Below, piece after piece: positions 54,114 to 62,926 of a stretch of DNA of 64,000 bases. The stretch is from Natronolimnobius sp. AArcel1. GTDB lineage: Archaea > Halobacteriota > Halobacteria > Halobacteriales > Natrialbaceae. Position 1 is the first letter of the stretch. The number at the start of each line of letters is the position of its first letter. The DNA is taken from positions 620,001 to 684,000 of the forward strand of contig NZ_JAAKXY010000002.1 of NCBI RefSeq assembly GCF_011043775.1, written 5' to 3'. The notes beneath the pieces are model-generated. The model made no database searches. It was not told where the DNA came from and saw only the letters and a list, made by a program, of their open reading frames with translations. The position numbers were made by a program, and so were the translations under genes.

Positions 54114-55226
54114 CTACAGTCCCGCGACGTCTTCGATGGCATCGGTCAGGGCCTTGATCGACTCGAGGTCGTGTTCGCCCATATGGCCGATGCGGAACGT
54201 TGTCTCGCCGAGTTGGGAGCCGTAGCCGTTCGAGAAGACGAAGTCGTACTCCTCGCTGACGGTTTCGATTGTGTCGGCGACGTCGATGCCTTGCGTGTTC
54301 TCGATACAGGAGACGGTCTGGGACTCGTAGCCTTCCTCGGGGAACATATCGAAGTGCTTGTGAGCCCATTCCTGGGTGTACTCGGCCATCTCGCGGTGGC
54401 GCTCGTCGCGGGAAGCGTGGCCCTCCTCAAGCATGTGTTTCATCTGCGTGCGGTAGGCGAGCATGATCGGGATGGCGGGCGTCGAGTGAGTCTGGCCCTT
54501 CCGGTCGTAGTAGTCGATGGTGCGCTGGAAGCCGCCGTACCACGATGCCGAGTCTTTCTCGAGTTCGCGCTCGTAGGCGTCCTCACTGACCGTACAGATG
54601 GCAAGCCCTGGCGGCATCGCGAACGCCTTCTGGCTCGAGGCGAACAGCACGTCGATGTTGTGCTCGTCGATATCGACGGCGTCACCGCCCAGCGCGGAGA
54701 CGGCGTCCACGACGAAGTACGTGTCCGGATACTCGGCGATGACGTCACCGATTTCCTCGATTGGGTTGCGAACGCCAGTCGAGGACTCGTTCATGACGGT
54801 CGCAACTACGTCGTAGTGCGTGTCGCTCTCCTCGAGCGTGTCGCGGATGTCTTCGGGTTTGATTGCCTGGCCCCAGTCGTACTCGAGGCGATCAACGTTT
54901 TTCCCGAGTCGCTCGGCGACGTTGGCGTGGCGCTCGCTGAAGCTGCCACAGGTCGGCACGAGGATGTTCTCGTCGACGAGGTTGAGCGTCGAGGCCTCCC
55001 AGAACTCGGTTCCCGACCCTGTGAGGATGATGACGTCGTTGTCAGTGCCGAGGAACTCCTTGGTGTCCTCGACGATAGTCGTATAGAGGTCGGTCATGCG
55101 GTCCATTCGGTGGCCGAACATCGGCTCGCACATGGCCTCGATGACGTCTTCGCGCACTTCGGTTGGCCCCGGAATGTACAGCGTCTTGTCGGGATAGTCG
55201 CCGGTATACTCGCGTTTTTGCGTCAC
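54114..55226 (-). CDS. PLP-dependent aminotransferase, class V (alanine-glyoxylate/serine-pyruvate type)
   Basis: The 370-residue protein shows LYIPGPTEVREDV near the N terminus and GSGTEFWEA near residue 70. VVDAVSALGGDAVD near 183 and SSQKAFAMPPGLA near 207 carry the PLP-binding lysine. It should move amino groups from alanine or serine to glyoxylate or pyruvate. The start is set at the GTG at 55226, which has a GGTGAT Shine-Dalgarno-like sequence just upstream; a TTG at 55259 is in frame. Confidence 0.85.
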   Translation of the reverse strand: MTQKREYTGDYPDKTLYIPGPTEVREDVIEAMCEPMFGHRMDRMTDLYTTIVEDTKEFLGTDNDVIILTGSGTEFWEASTLNLVDENILVPTCGSFSERHANVAERLGKNVDRLEYDWGQAIKPEDIRDTLEESDTHYDVVATVMNESSTGVRNPIEEIGDVIAEYPDTYFVVDAVSALGGDAVDIDEHNIDVLFASSQKAFAMPPGLAICTVSEDAYERELEKDSASWYGGFQRTIDYYDRKGQTHSTPAIPIMLAYRTQMKHMLEEGHASRDERHREMAEYTQEWAHKHFDMFPEEGYESQTVSCIENTQGIDVADTIETVSEEYDFVFSNGYGSQLGETTFRIGHMGEHDLESIKALTDAIEDVAGL

Positions 55227-55400
55227 GAAATCACCTGATACGGTGTACTGGAGCGCCAACCAGTATGGTACTTTTGATGCCCTTCCGAAATCGAGATATC
55301 GATGTGTTACTGTTTGTGACTCTGGCCCTGTCCAGTTCGGACTAGGATTGCTCTCTCACACGCTGGTGCTGCAAAAAGAACTGCGAAGGTTTCGTCGAAT

Positions 55401-55892
55401 TTACTGAACGTCGATCGAACCGACCATCGTCGTCTCGTGTGGGTCACAGACGTACTCGGCCATGTCGGAGCTGGCTTCGAACTCGAGCCATTGGTCGTCG
55501 TCTGGGTCACTGACTTCGTCAGTCTGGAGGTCGTCGACAACGTCGCCGCCGTCGTCTCGAATCTCGATGTTGTGGTCGGCACCGTCGCCTTCGGTCCAGC
55601 CGATTTCGTAGGTTTCGCCCTCTTCGAGGACGAGCGTTGGGTTTTCGTCGCCGTCAATGGAGTCGGGGGCGATGCCGACCCATCCAGGCGTCTGGCCGTC
55701 GAATTCGATTTCGGTGCCAGGCTCGATTGCTTCGGCCTCGTCACCGTCATCCTCGCCGTTCCCGTTTCCATTGCCGTTTCCGTTTCCGTTGCCGTCGTCG
55801 TCATCGCTACAGCCAGCGACAAGTGCCGTCGCAGCAGCCGCACCGGTGAGCTTCATAGCGGTTCGGCGAGAGACCGATTTGTCTCGTGTCAT
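55401..55892 (-). CDS. Cupredoxin lipoprotein
   Basis: The 163-residue protein has a Tat-type signal (SRRTAMKLTG at 8-17), a lipobox with Cys near residue 28 (LVAGC) and a Gly/Asn repeat linker. A plastocyanin-like domain follows. The copper ligands are visible: His in GADHNIEI, then Cys, His and Met in YVCDPHETTMVG. It should be a lipid-anchored type 1 copper electron carrier. The ATG at 55892 is chosen for the Tat motif; a minus-strand TATA-like stretch near 55914-55921 supports it. Confidence 0.88.
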   Translation of the reverse strand: MTRDKSVSRRTAMKLTGAAAATALVAGCSDDDDGNGNGNGNGNGNGEDDGDEAEAIEPGTEIEFDGQTPGWVGIAPDSIDGDENPTLVLEEGETYEIGWTEGDGADHNIEIRDDGGDVVDDLQTDEVSDPDDDQWLEFEASSDMAEYVCDPHETTMVGSIDVQ

Positions 55893-56079
55893 CAGCTGTG
55901 AGTTAGGGCTGAGTACATAAAAATTAACACCCTCCATTCCTTCACAGACATGCGTTCACATGCCACAATTATGCTCGCGGTTTTTGGGAATCCGTATATT
56001 TTGTCGTGAACGAGACGCCATCGCACACTCACTGGAGAGTGTACTACGCAATTCGTGCTCAATGGCCGGTCTTCTCCCG

Positions 56080-57324
56080 TTAGTCAGCAGATTCGCGTCT
56101 GTCTCGTCCGAATAGCCCGTCTTCCTCGAGCGAGAGTCGCAGGAAAGTCGGGACGGCGACGAGCGCGATTGCAATCTCGAGGCCGCCTACGGTGAGGAAG
56201 GCGAGGTCGTACCCGTAGCTGCTGGCGACGGTGCCGCCGATGAGAAAGCCACCGAGGAAGCCGAGGTTCCCGGCGAGGTTGAAGCCAGCCATCGCCAGGC
56301 CGCGTTCGCTCTCGTCGGCGAGGTCGGTCACGAGTGCCATCGTCGTCGGTGAGACGAGTGCGCCGAGGATGCCGATGGTAATCATCGCGACAGCGGCGGT
56401 TGAAACGGTGGGTGCAGCGCCGACGAGTAAGATGCCGACACCGTAACAGATCGAGCCGATAACAATCGGTGCCGTGCGGCCGATGCGATCTGAGAGCGTC
56501 CCCATCGGATACTGCAGCAAGGCAAAGGGTGCGAAAAAGCACGCCAGTAGGAGTCCGGTCGTTCCGGCACCAATGGCGAACGTTTCCTGAAAGTACAGTG
56601 TGCCGACGAGCGCAAAAAAGCCCGCCGTCATCCGGTCAACGAAGCCGAAGGCGTACGGAATCGACAGCGTGGGTCGACGGCTAATCCCCTCGAGGAGCGC
56701 GCGTGCAGTCCGGGTTTGTGTCGGCGTGCGATCCGGAACGAACGACACCAGCACGCCGACGACGACGAGCAAACCGCTGGCGACGGCAAGCGGCGCGAGC
56801 GGGTCGACTTCGGTGAGTTGGCCGCCAATTGGCGCACCCATCGCAGCGCCGAGTCCGATTGCAATGCCGGCCGCGCCCATGTTACGGCCGTGGCCACCCT
56901 CGAGATCCATCAGCATCGTCATCGTCAGCGAGAGCGCGCCGATGGTCATCGCGCCCTGCAGAACGCGCAACAGGAGGACGCCTTCGAACGAAATCGAACC
57001 GATGGTCGGGATGAGTGCAAGTGCCGCGTAGCTGGCCGCACCGGCGAGTGCGCTGACGACAATGAACGGCGTTCGGCGTCCGGTCACATCGCTTAGCATC
57101 CCCCAGACGCCGACGAACGCGACATAGGCGGCGAATTCGCTCACGAGAAACCACATGCTCGCATCGAGGGCTGTCTGGGCGAACGGCGAGGCGGTCGCAT
57201 CGGCACCGAGCGTTTCGACTAACGTCGCGATGCCGGGATAGAGCAACAACTGCGAGAACAGGACGGCGAAGACGACCGCTGCGAGGACCAGTCGATCGCG
57301 GTCACTCGAGTGCACGTCGGCCAC
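56080..57324 (-). CDS. Major facilitator superfamily permease
   Basis: The protein of about 414 residues has roughly 12 membrane segments and the MFS motif between helices 2 and 3 (GMLSDVTGRRTPFI). A second copy, GTLSDRIGRTAPIV, lies in the C-terminal half. It resembles drug:H+ antiporter type members, but the substrate cannot be told. No ATG is available at the N terminus: GTG at 57324 or 57315 or TTG at 57345 are possible starts. It lies 62 bases downstream of hisA in the same direction. Confidence 0.82.
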   Translation of the reverse strand: MADVHSSDRDRLVLAAVVFAVLFSQLLLYPGIATLVETLGADATASPFAQTALDASMWFLVSEFAAYVAFVGVWGMLSDVTGRRTPFIVVSALAGAASYAALALIPTIGSISFEGVLLLRVLQGAMTIGALSLTMTMLMDLEGGHGRNMGAAGIAIGLGAAMGAPIGGQLTEVDPLAPLAVASGLLVVVGVLVSFVPDRTPTQTRTARALLEGISRRPTLSIPYAFGFVDRMTAGFFALVGTLYFQETFAIGAGTTGLLLACFFAPFALLQYPMGTLSDRIGRTAPIVIGSICYGVGILLVGAAPTVSTAAVAMITIGILGALVSPTTMALVTDLADESERGLAMAGFNLAGNLGFLGGFLIGGTVASSYGYDLAFLTVGGLEIAIALVAVPTFLRLSLEEDGLFGRDRRESAD

Positions 57325-57386
57325 TACGGGTCGGAGTCCTATCAAGCGCCCGACTTCGACTCACCAGTGGGCGTCTCTCGGCCGCC

Positions 57387-58136
57387 TTACTCCGAGACAG
57401 CGGCCTGTGCTTCTGCGAGCGTGAAGTTCCCTTCATACAGTGCGCTGCCGACGACGACTGCGGCCGCACCCGTTGACTCGAGCGCCCGGACGTCCTCGAG
57501 CGTGGCGACGCCGCCGCTTGCGATCACCGGAATATCAGTCGCCTCGACGAGTTCGCGAACTGGCTCGGTGGCGACACCCTCGAGTTGGCCTTCGACGTCG
57601 ACGTTCGTAAAGAGAATCGCTGCGGCTCCGAGGTCCTCGTACCGTTCTGCGGCTTCGACTGGCGAGATACCTGCACCTTCGGTCCAGCCCTCGACGACGA
57701 CCTCGCCGTCTTTCGCGTCGAGACTGACGACGACGCTGTCAGGGTACTCCGCGCTGATCTCGCCGACGATGTCGGGCTCTTCGACTGCTGCCGTGCCGAG
57801 AATGACACGGTCGAGTCCGCGCTCGAGCAGCGCCGCCGCGTCATCGACGGTTCGGATGCCACCGCCAAGCTGGGTTGGCACGTCGACGGCCTCGAGGACG
57901 CTCTCGAGTGCGTCGCTGTTTGCGCGCTCGCCGTCGAACGCGCCGTCTAAGTCGACCAGGTGAAGTGACTCCGCACCGGCGTCGATCCATCGTTCGGCGG
58001 CCTCGACTGGCTCGCCGTAGGTTGTCTCTGTGCCGCGTTCGCCCTGAACGAGCTGGACGACCTCGCCATCTTGAATGTCGACCGCTGGAATAACCTCGAA
58101 CTCGGCGAACTCGCTGGCCTCTTCAGTTTGGTTCAT
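57387..58136 (-). CDS. hisA: HisA, ProFAR isomerase
   Basis: This enzyme isomerises ProFAR to PRFAR in histidine synthesis. The 249-residue barrel has FEVIPAVDIQDGEVVQL at the N terminus, with the catalytic Asp near residue 19. LGGGIRTVDD near 93 and VIASGGVATLEDV near 198 are the two phosphate-binding loops. It is far from hisG in this window. Confidence 0.95.
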   Translation of the reverse strand: MNQTEEASEFAEFEVIPAVDIQDGEVVQLVQGERGTETTYGEPVEAAERWIDAGAESLHLVDLDGAFDGERANSDALESVLEAVDVPTQLGGGIRTVDDAAALLERGLDRVILGTAAVEEPDIVGEISAEYPDSVVVSLDAKDGEVVVEGWTEGAGISPVEAAERYEDLGAAAILFTNVDVEGQLEGVATEPVRELVEATDIPVIASGGVATLEDVRALESTGAAAVVVGSALYEGNFTLAEAQAAVSE

Positions 58137-58276
58137 ACGCGTGTGGGCGCGACCAACTCGAGTAAAGGCGACGATTTCGTGTTTGTTTCTCGGCCCTCGT
58201 ATCGCACTACCATCGCCTCAAGACAGTTTACTTTCCGTACAGAATTGTTACATGTTTGGTCGATGTGGCTCGTCGT

Positions 58277-60127
58277 ATGGCGATTCTCGCGTCGATTGCA
58301 CAGACAGCAGCCCAGCCCGATCTGACGACGGACATCCTCGTCGTCTTCGGTGTCGTCGCCCTCGCGCTCGTGCTTTTTCTCACTGAGCGGCTGCCAATCG
58401 ACGTGACTGCGATTTTGTTGATCGTTGTACTGGTTCTCTTAGAGCCATGGACGGGTATCGACCCGTCGACCGGCATTTCGGGGTTTGCAAACGATGCGAC
58501 GATTACTGTGCTCGCAATGTTGATCCTGAGCGGCGGCGTTGCGCGGACAGGCGTCGTACAGGAGCTTGGCCGGCGAATGGCGGCTTTCGCGGGTGACAAC
58601 ATTCAAAAGCAACTGCTTGCGACGATCGTCGCGACGAGCCCTGTCTCTGGGTTTCTCAACAATACGCCGGTCGTCGCCCTGCTCGTGCCGGTCGTCACCG
58701 ACGTCGCGAATCGAGGGAATACGTCGCCATCGAAACTGCTGATTCCGCTGTCGTATGCCTCACAGGTCGGCGGTATGCTCACGCTTATCGGCACCTCGAC
58801 GAACATCCTTGCGAGCGACATTAGCGCCCGCCTCGGCGAGGAGTACGCCGAACTCCATCGTTTCTCGATGTTCGAGTTCACCCAACTGGGTGCGATCGTC
58901 GTCATCGTCGGCGCGCTGTACCTGATCTTCGTCGGCCACTACCTCCTCCCCGAGCGCGTGCCCCCGCGTGCGGACTACCTCGAGACGTACGACGTTGGCG
59001 ACTACATTGTCGAAGTCGCGGTCGTGCCAGGCTCACCGCTCGCTGGCGGTTCAGTCAGCGAGGCAACGGCAGCGTTTGGGACCGACATCGACATCGTCCA
59101 GATCGTTCGGGCTGGCGACCGCTCTATCGCACCGCGCCGTGAGACGCCGCTTCAGGAGGGCGATACGCTGGTTGTTCGCACTGATCGCGACGCGATCACT
59201 ATGCTCGAGGACGTGACCGGCGTCGAACTCGTCGGCGACCCGCGTTCGGATGCCGACCTCGAGTCGGGCAACGAGGGGATCATCACCGAACTGGTCGTCT
59301 CGCTCGATTCCCGACTCGTCGGCGAGCGACTGAATCCGGAACGGTTCCGCGAGGAGTTCAACGCGGCTGTTCTTGGCCTGCGTCAGCGCGGCGAACTCGT
59401 CGCCGACCGCCTCGTCGGCAAGCGTCTCGAGGTCGGCGATACGCTGCTCGTTCAAGCGCCACCCGAAACCCTGGATCGCCTCTCGAGACGCGATGACGTG
59501 ATCGTCGCTCGCGAACCGCCTCAGCCGGAGTATCGCGCGGATAAGGCACCGATTGCGCTCGCGATCATGCTCGGTGTCGTCGCAGTCGCTGCGCTCGAAC
59601 TCTACCCGATCCTGATTTCGGCGCTGGCGGGCGTCGTTGCAATGGTCGTCACAGGCGTGCTCAAGCCGAACGAGCTGTACGACGCGGTCGAGTGGGACAT
59701 CATCTTCTTGCTCGCGGGTGTGATTCCGCTTGGGATTGCACTCGAGCAATCCGGCGGGGCGGCCTATCTCGCTTGGTTGGTCGTCTCGACGGCCGGCTTT
59801 CTCCCAACGTTGGTCGTACTGTGGCTGTTTTATATCGTCACGGGGCTCATCACGGAGATGATCAGCAACAATGCGAGCGTCGTCTTGCTCGTTCCCGTCG
59901 CAGCGGCGTCAGCGGCAGCGATTGGGTCGAATCCGTTCGCGTTCGTGATGGCCGTCACGTTCGCCGCCAGCACGGCATTTCTGGGGCCGATTGGCTACCA
60001 GACGAACCTGTTCGTCTACGGTCCCGGTGGCTACCGCTTTAGCGACTACTTCCGGATTGGCGCGCCGTTGCAACTGATTCTCTCGGTTGTCACCGTCCTC
60101 GGCATCGCTTACTTCTGGGGGATTTGA
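58277..60127 (+). CDS. SLC13/DASS-type permease with two RCK_C domains
   Basis: The 616-residue protein has membrane segments over about residues 15-230 and 425-612. Between them are two RCK_C (TrkA-C) domains near 234-318 and 331-408. The SLC13-like NNTPVVALLVPVV near 128-140 and SNNASVVLLVPVA near 530 are the paired hairpin motifs of citrate/sulfate transporters. The inserted RCK_C domains probably sense a small ligand. Substrate could be sulfate or a dicarboxylate. The ATG at 58277 is preferred to the TTG seven codons upstream. Confidence 0.85.
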   Translation: MAILASIAQTAAQPDLTTDILVVFGVVALALVLFLTERLPIDVTAILLIVVLVLLEPWTGIDPSTGISGFANDATITVLAMLILSGGVARTGVVQELGRRMAAFAGDNIQKQLLATIVATSPVSGFLNNTPVVALLVPVVTDVANRGNTSPSKLLIPLSYASQVGGMLTLIGTSTNILASDISARLGEEYAELHRFSMFEFTQLGAIVVIVGALYLIFVGHYLLPERVPPRADYLETYDVGDYIVEVAVVPGSPLAGGSVSEATAAFGTDIDIVQIVRAGDRSIAPRRETPLQEGDTLVVRTDRDAITMLEDVTGVELVGDPRSDADLESGNEGIITELVVSLDSRLVGERLNPERFREEFNAAVLGLRQRGELVADRLVGKRLEVGDTLLVQAPPETLDRLSRRDDVIVAREPPQPEYRADKAPIALAIMLGVVAVAALELYPILISALAGVVAMVVTGVLKPNELYDAVEWDIIFLLAGVIPLGIALEQSGGAAYLAWLVVSTAGFLPTLVVLWLFYIVTGLITEMISNNASVVLLVPVAAASAAAIGSNPFAFVMAVTFAASTAFLGPIGYQTNLFVYGPGGYRFSDYFRIGAPLQLILSVVTVLGIAYFWGI

Positions 60128-60226
60128 GTTGACTCGAGACACTGCGCCCTCAACTGATCGACAACTCGCCGACTCGAGTCAGGTCGGTGAAATCAACGGA
60201 CAGCACTCGGAGAGTGCGTCCAGTAC

Positions 60227-60235
60227 TTATTTTAT
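60227..60235 (+). promoter_or_regulatory. TATA box of the first PiT gene
   Basis: CTTATTTTA is centred about 28 bases before the ATG at 60259. Confidence 0.6.
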
Positions 60236-60258
60236 CGGTATTCGTGTATGTGTGATCG

Positions 60259-61437
60259 ATGGTCGAAACCGTGCTGTTGGTTGGTGTTGTCGCCTCGATT
60301 TTCGTCGGGTTCAACATCGGTGGCTCCTCGACGGGGATTACGTGGGGACCGTCGGTCGGGGCTGGAATCGTTTCGAAGACGACAGCTGCGGCCGTGATGA
60401 CGGTGTTCGTCTTCCTCGGTGGGATGACCGTCGGCCGGAACGTGATGGATACGCTCAGCGAGGGACTCATCGATGTCGAACTCACGCTGGCGGCAGGCGT
60501 CGCCGTCCTCTTTTTCATCGGCCTGGGGATGCTCATCGCCAACATCTTCGGTGTTCCCGTCCCGACGTCGATGACCACAGTCGGCGCAATCGCTGGTCTC
60601 GGGCTGGCGACTGACACGCTGAACTACGAGACCATTGCCGGCATCATTACCTGGTGGATCGTCACACCAATCATCGGCCTCTGGATTGGCGTGTTGATCG
60701 GGCGGTACATCTACCCGTGGGTCAACAACCGAGTGACGATCACAAAATCCGAGGGGCCGTTACTGGCACTCGAGCGTGATGCTACCGTTCCACGACCGAC
60801 TCTCGGTCCGAACACGACCCAAACGGAACTCGCGACGACGGTTGCCGTCCTCGCGATTGGTTGTTACATGGCGTTCAGTGCTGGTGCGAGCAACGTCCCG
60901 AACGCTGCGGCCCCGCTTGTGGGGACCGCTGACGGCCTGCCAGACGATACGGCGATTATCATTGCGACACTCGCGATCAGTCTCGGTGGCTTTACCATTG
61001 CCCGACGAACGATGGACTCCGTCGGCGGGGAACTGAGCGACATTCCGCTGCTCGCGGCGCTGTTCGTCATGGTGACCGCCTCGACGATCACCACACTGCT
61101 TTCGTGGGCGGGCATTCCGATCAGCCTCGTGATGGCGACCGTGATGACCATCGTCGGCATCGGTTGGGGCCGAGCAACCCGCCCCATCACCGTTCGCGAA
61201 GCAGTTTCTCGCGATCCCGAGCCATCGGAGATAGAACTCGGTGCAATCGTCGCTGAGGAGAAAGTCGGCGAGACCGCCCCACAGATTGGTGAACCCGAAG
61301 CCGAAGACGTCCTCCGCGGCGAGGATCTGTTCAACCCGCGCGCGATCATCAAGTACGTCTCGATGTGGGTCATTGGTCCCTCGATGTCGACGATTCTCGC
61401 CTACGGCTTCTTCACCGCATTCCCCGGGTTCGCCTAA
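60259..61437 (+). CDS. PiT-family inorganic phosphate transporter
   Basis: The 392-residue permease imports phosphate with a cation. The inverted-repeat signatures are visible: FNIGGSSTGITWGPSVGAG near residues 17-35 and FSAGASNVPNAAAPLVGTAD near 203-222. A cytoplasmic loop lies near 140-185 and a soluble tail segment near 310-360. The UspA gene follows at 36 bases and is probably co-transcribed. A paralogue lies 1.5 kb downstream. Confidence 0.9.
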   Translation: MVETVLLVGVVASIFVGFNIGGSSTGITWGPSVGAGIVSKTTAAAVMTVFVFLGGMTVGRNVMDTLSEGLIDVELTLAAGVAVLFFIGLGMLIANIFGVPVPTSMTTVGAIAGLGLATDTLNYETIAGIITWWIVTPIIGLWIGVLIGRYIYPWVNNRVTITKSEGPLLALERDATVPRPTLGPNTTQTELATTVAVLAIGCYMAFSAGASNVPNAAAPLVGTADGLPDDTAIIIATLAISLGGFTIARRTMDSVGGELSDIPLLAALFVMVTASTITTLLSWAGIPISLVMATVMTIVGIGWGRATRPITVREAVSRDPEPSEIELGAIVAEEKVGETAPQIGEPEAEDVLRGEDLFNPRAIIKYVSMWVIGPSMSTILAYGFFTAFPGFA

Positions 61438-61473
61438 GGTGGAACTTTGGGGCTGGCTGTCGTAGCACTCCTT

Positions 61474-61902
61474 ATGACCTCACGCGTTCTCGTCCCGATG
61501 GACGACTCCGACCACGCCGAACACGCCCTCGAGTACGCCCTCGAGAATCACCCAGACGCCGAAATCACCGTCTTGCACGTCGTTGGCGTCCCCTCGATGA
61601 TGATGGGTGAAGCAGTCGGATTGACACTCGAGGACGATCTCGATGCGGCTGCAACAGACCGTGCACAAGCGGTGTTCGATCGCGCGCGTGAATGCACCGA
61701 GGAACGGAACCGAGACCTCGAGACGGTTGTCGGTATCGGGCATCCGGCACGGAACATTATCGACCGTGCTGATGATTACGATGCGATTATTCTTGGGAGT
61801 CACGGCGAAGACTGGAGCCGTGCGACACATCGCTTTCTCGTTGGGAACGTCGCAGAGACGGTCTCAAAACGGGCTCCAGTTCCGGTGACGATAGTTAGAT
61901 AG
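61474..61902 (+). CDS. Universal stress protein (UspA family)
   Basis: The 142-residue protein has the start RVLVPMDDSDHAEHAL and the ATP-binding signature GSHGEDWSRATHRFLVGNVAETV near residues 108-130. It then ends in PVPVTIVR, as is standard for UspA proteins. UspA genes are frequent neighbours of transporters in haloarchaea, where they may regulate them. The start is the ATG at 61474. Confidence 0.9.
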   Translation: MTSRVLVPMDDSDHAEHALEYALENHPDAEITVLHVVGVPSMMMGEAVGLTLEDDLDAAATDRAQAVFDRARECTEERNRDLETVVGIGHPARNIIDRADDYDAIILGSHGEDWSRATHRFLVGNVAETVSKRAPVPVTIVR

Positions 61903-61910
61903 GGCAGCCG

Positions 61911-62663
61911 TTAGGACTCTGACTCCTCCTCAACGGATTCGTCAACCTCTTCAGCATCTTCTTCGCGTGGCTGTTGGTGGTCGTCGCCAGCGTCGAGTTG
62001 CGCCTGCACTTCGCCGACCTGTTTTCCAACGGTTTCTTCAACAGTTTCACTGACTGTTTCCTCGACGGTTTCGTTCACCGTTTCTTCAACCGTTTCGCTG
62101 ACTGTTTCCTCGACGGTTTCGCTGACGGTTTCTTCGACAGTTTCACTGACCGTTTCCTCAACAGTTTCGTTCACTGTCTCTTCGACGGTTTCGCTGACTG
62201 TTTCCTCGACGGATTTATCGACTGCTTCGCCGACAGATTCTTCGACGGTTTCGCTCACGGTTTCCTCGACAGTTTCGTTTACTGTCTCTTCGACGGACTT
62301 GTCGACTGCCTCGCCGACGGATTCCTCGACAACATCTTCGACCTGTGTCTGGACTTCACCAACCTGTTTCTCGACGGTTTCGCCAACGGCAGTCTCAACT
62401 GTTTCCTCGACTTTCGCCTGGACGTCGTCGACTTGCTTTTCGACGGTTTCACCGACTGTCTCCTCGACTGCCTGTGTCATCCAGTTCGGATCGAACCGTG
62501 CCATCTTCCAGACGACGTGGATCACGTACGAAATAAAGACCCCAATCCCGAACGCGAGTCCAGCGTTTGTGGTGTCGAGCACGACGATTAAAACGATTGA
62601 GAGCGCAATCAACGCCCCATACGCGATATCAACTGCCGCATCGACACGGACCGGATTCAGCAT
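61911..62663 (-). CDS. Membrane protein with long octapeptide repeat tail
   Basis: The 250-residue protein has two N-terminal membrane helices (about 12-31 and 35-52) that form a hairpin. A soluble tail of nearly 190 residues follows, built from imperfect VEETVSET-type octads, with KQVxEVQAQV breaks near 78, 100 and 215. The tail is strongly acidic and should be helical. Its convergent position after the UspA gene (8 bases between stops) and before the second PiT gene suggests a connection with phosphate transport, but only by location. Confidence 0.75.
   Translation of the reverse strand: MLNPVRVDAAVDIAYGALIALSIVLIVVLDTTNAGLAFGIGVFISYVIHVVWKMARFDPNWMTQAVEETVGETVEKQVDDVQAKVEETVETAVGETVEKQVGEVQTQVEDVVEESVGEAVDKSVEETVNETVEETVSETVEESVGEAVDKSVEETVSETVEETVNETVEETVSETVEETVSETVEETVSETVEETVNETVEETVSETVEETVGKQVGEVQAQLDAGDDHQQPREEDAEEVDESVEEESES
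62028..62340 (-). repeat. 24-base tandem repeats coding for VEETVSET octads
   Basis: About 13 imperfect 24-base units encode eight-residue repeats. Third-base variation between units shows selection on the protein, not recent slippage. Confidence 0.8.
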
Positions 62664-62785
62664 CGGTCGCTGTCACCCGCCAGTTGTGCTCGCACACCTT
62701 CGAGGGTGGATTCCGCTCGAGTCTGTCGGTGCTGTTCGGTTCGCTCGCCTCGCCATCGAAGGACATCCGCCCACGCAACATACAT
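62657..62785 (-). CDS. Possible 42-residue protein coupled to the octad-repeat gene
   Basis: The short frame reads MYVAWADVLRWRGERTEQ and ends AGDSDRC. Its stop overlaps the next gene's start (ATGCTGA), an operon-like arrangement. It has no known domain. The frame is open further upstream to 62923, so its true start is uncertain. Confidence 0.35.
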   Translation of the reverse strand: MYVAWADVLRWRGERTEQHRQTRAESTLEGVRAQLAGDSDRC

Positions 62786-62894
62786 CGTGTTCGACCGTAC
62801 GGTAGTCGTAATTGAAACGTTTTCCGTCGCCTCTGTACTTGTGACAACGTCGTGTCTCGTTGGCCCACCGTCAACTAATGATTCAAATAGGGTC

Positions 62895-62902
62895 CTTTTT
62901 AG
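62895..62902 (+). promoter_or_regulatory. TATA-like element of the second PiT gene
   Basis: CTTTTTAG is centred about 28 bases before the GTG at 62927 and supports that codon as the start. Confidence 0.5.
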
Positions 62903-62926
62903 GATCAGCGCACTTGAGTTCACAGT

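Noticed and set aside
54171-55238. Plus-strand 355-codon frame opposite the aminotransferase
   Set aside because: The aminotransferase motifs and PLP lysine are on the minus strand; this is an antisense shadow.
62028-62340. Regular 24-base repeats considered as a CRISPR array
   Set aside because: Units are contiguous with no unique spacers, lie in one coding frame and encode octapeptides.
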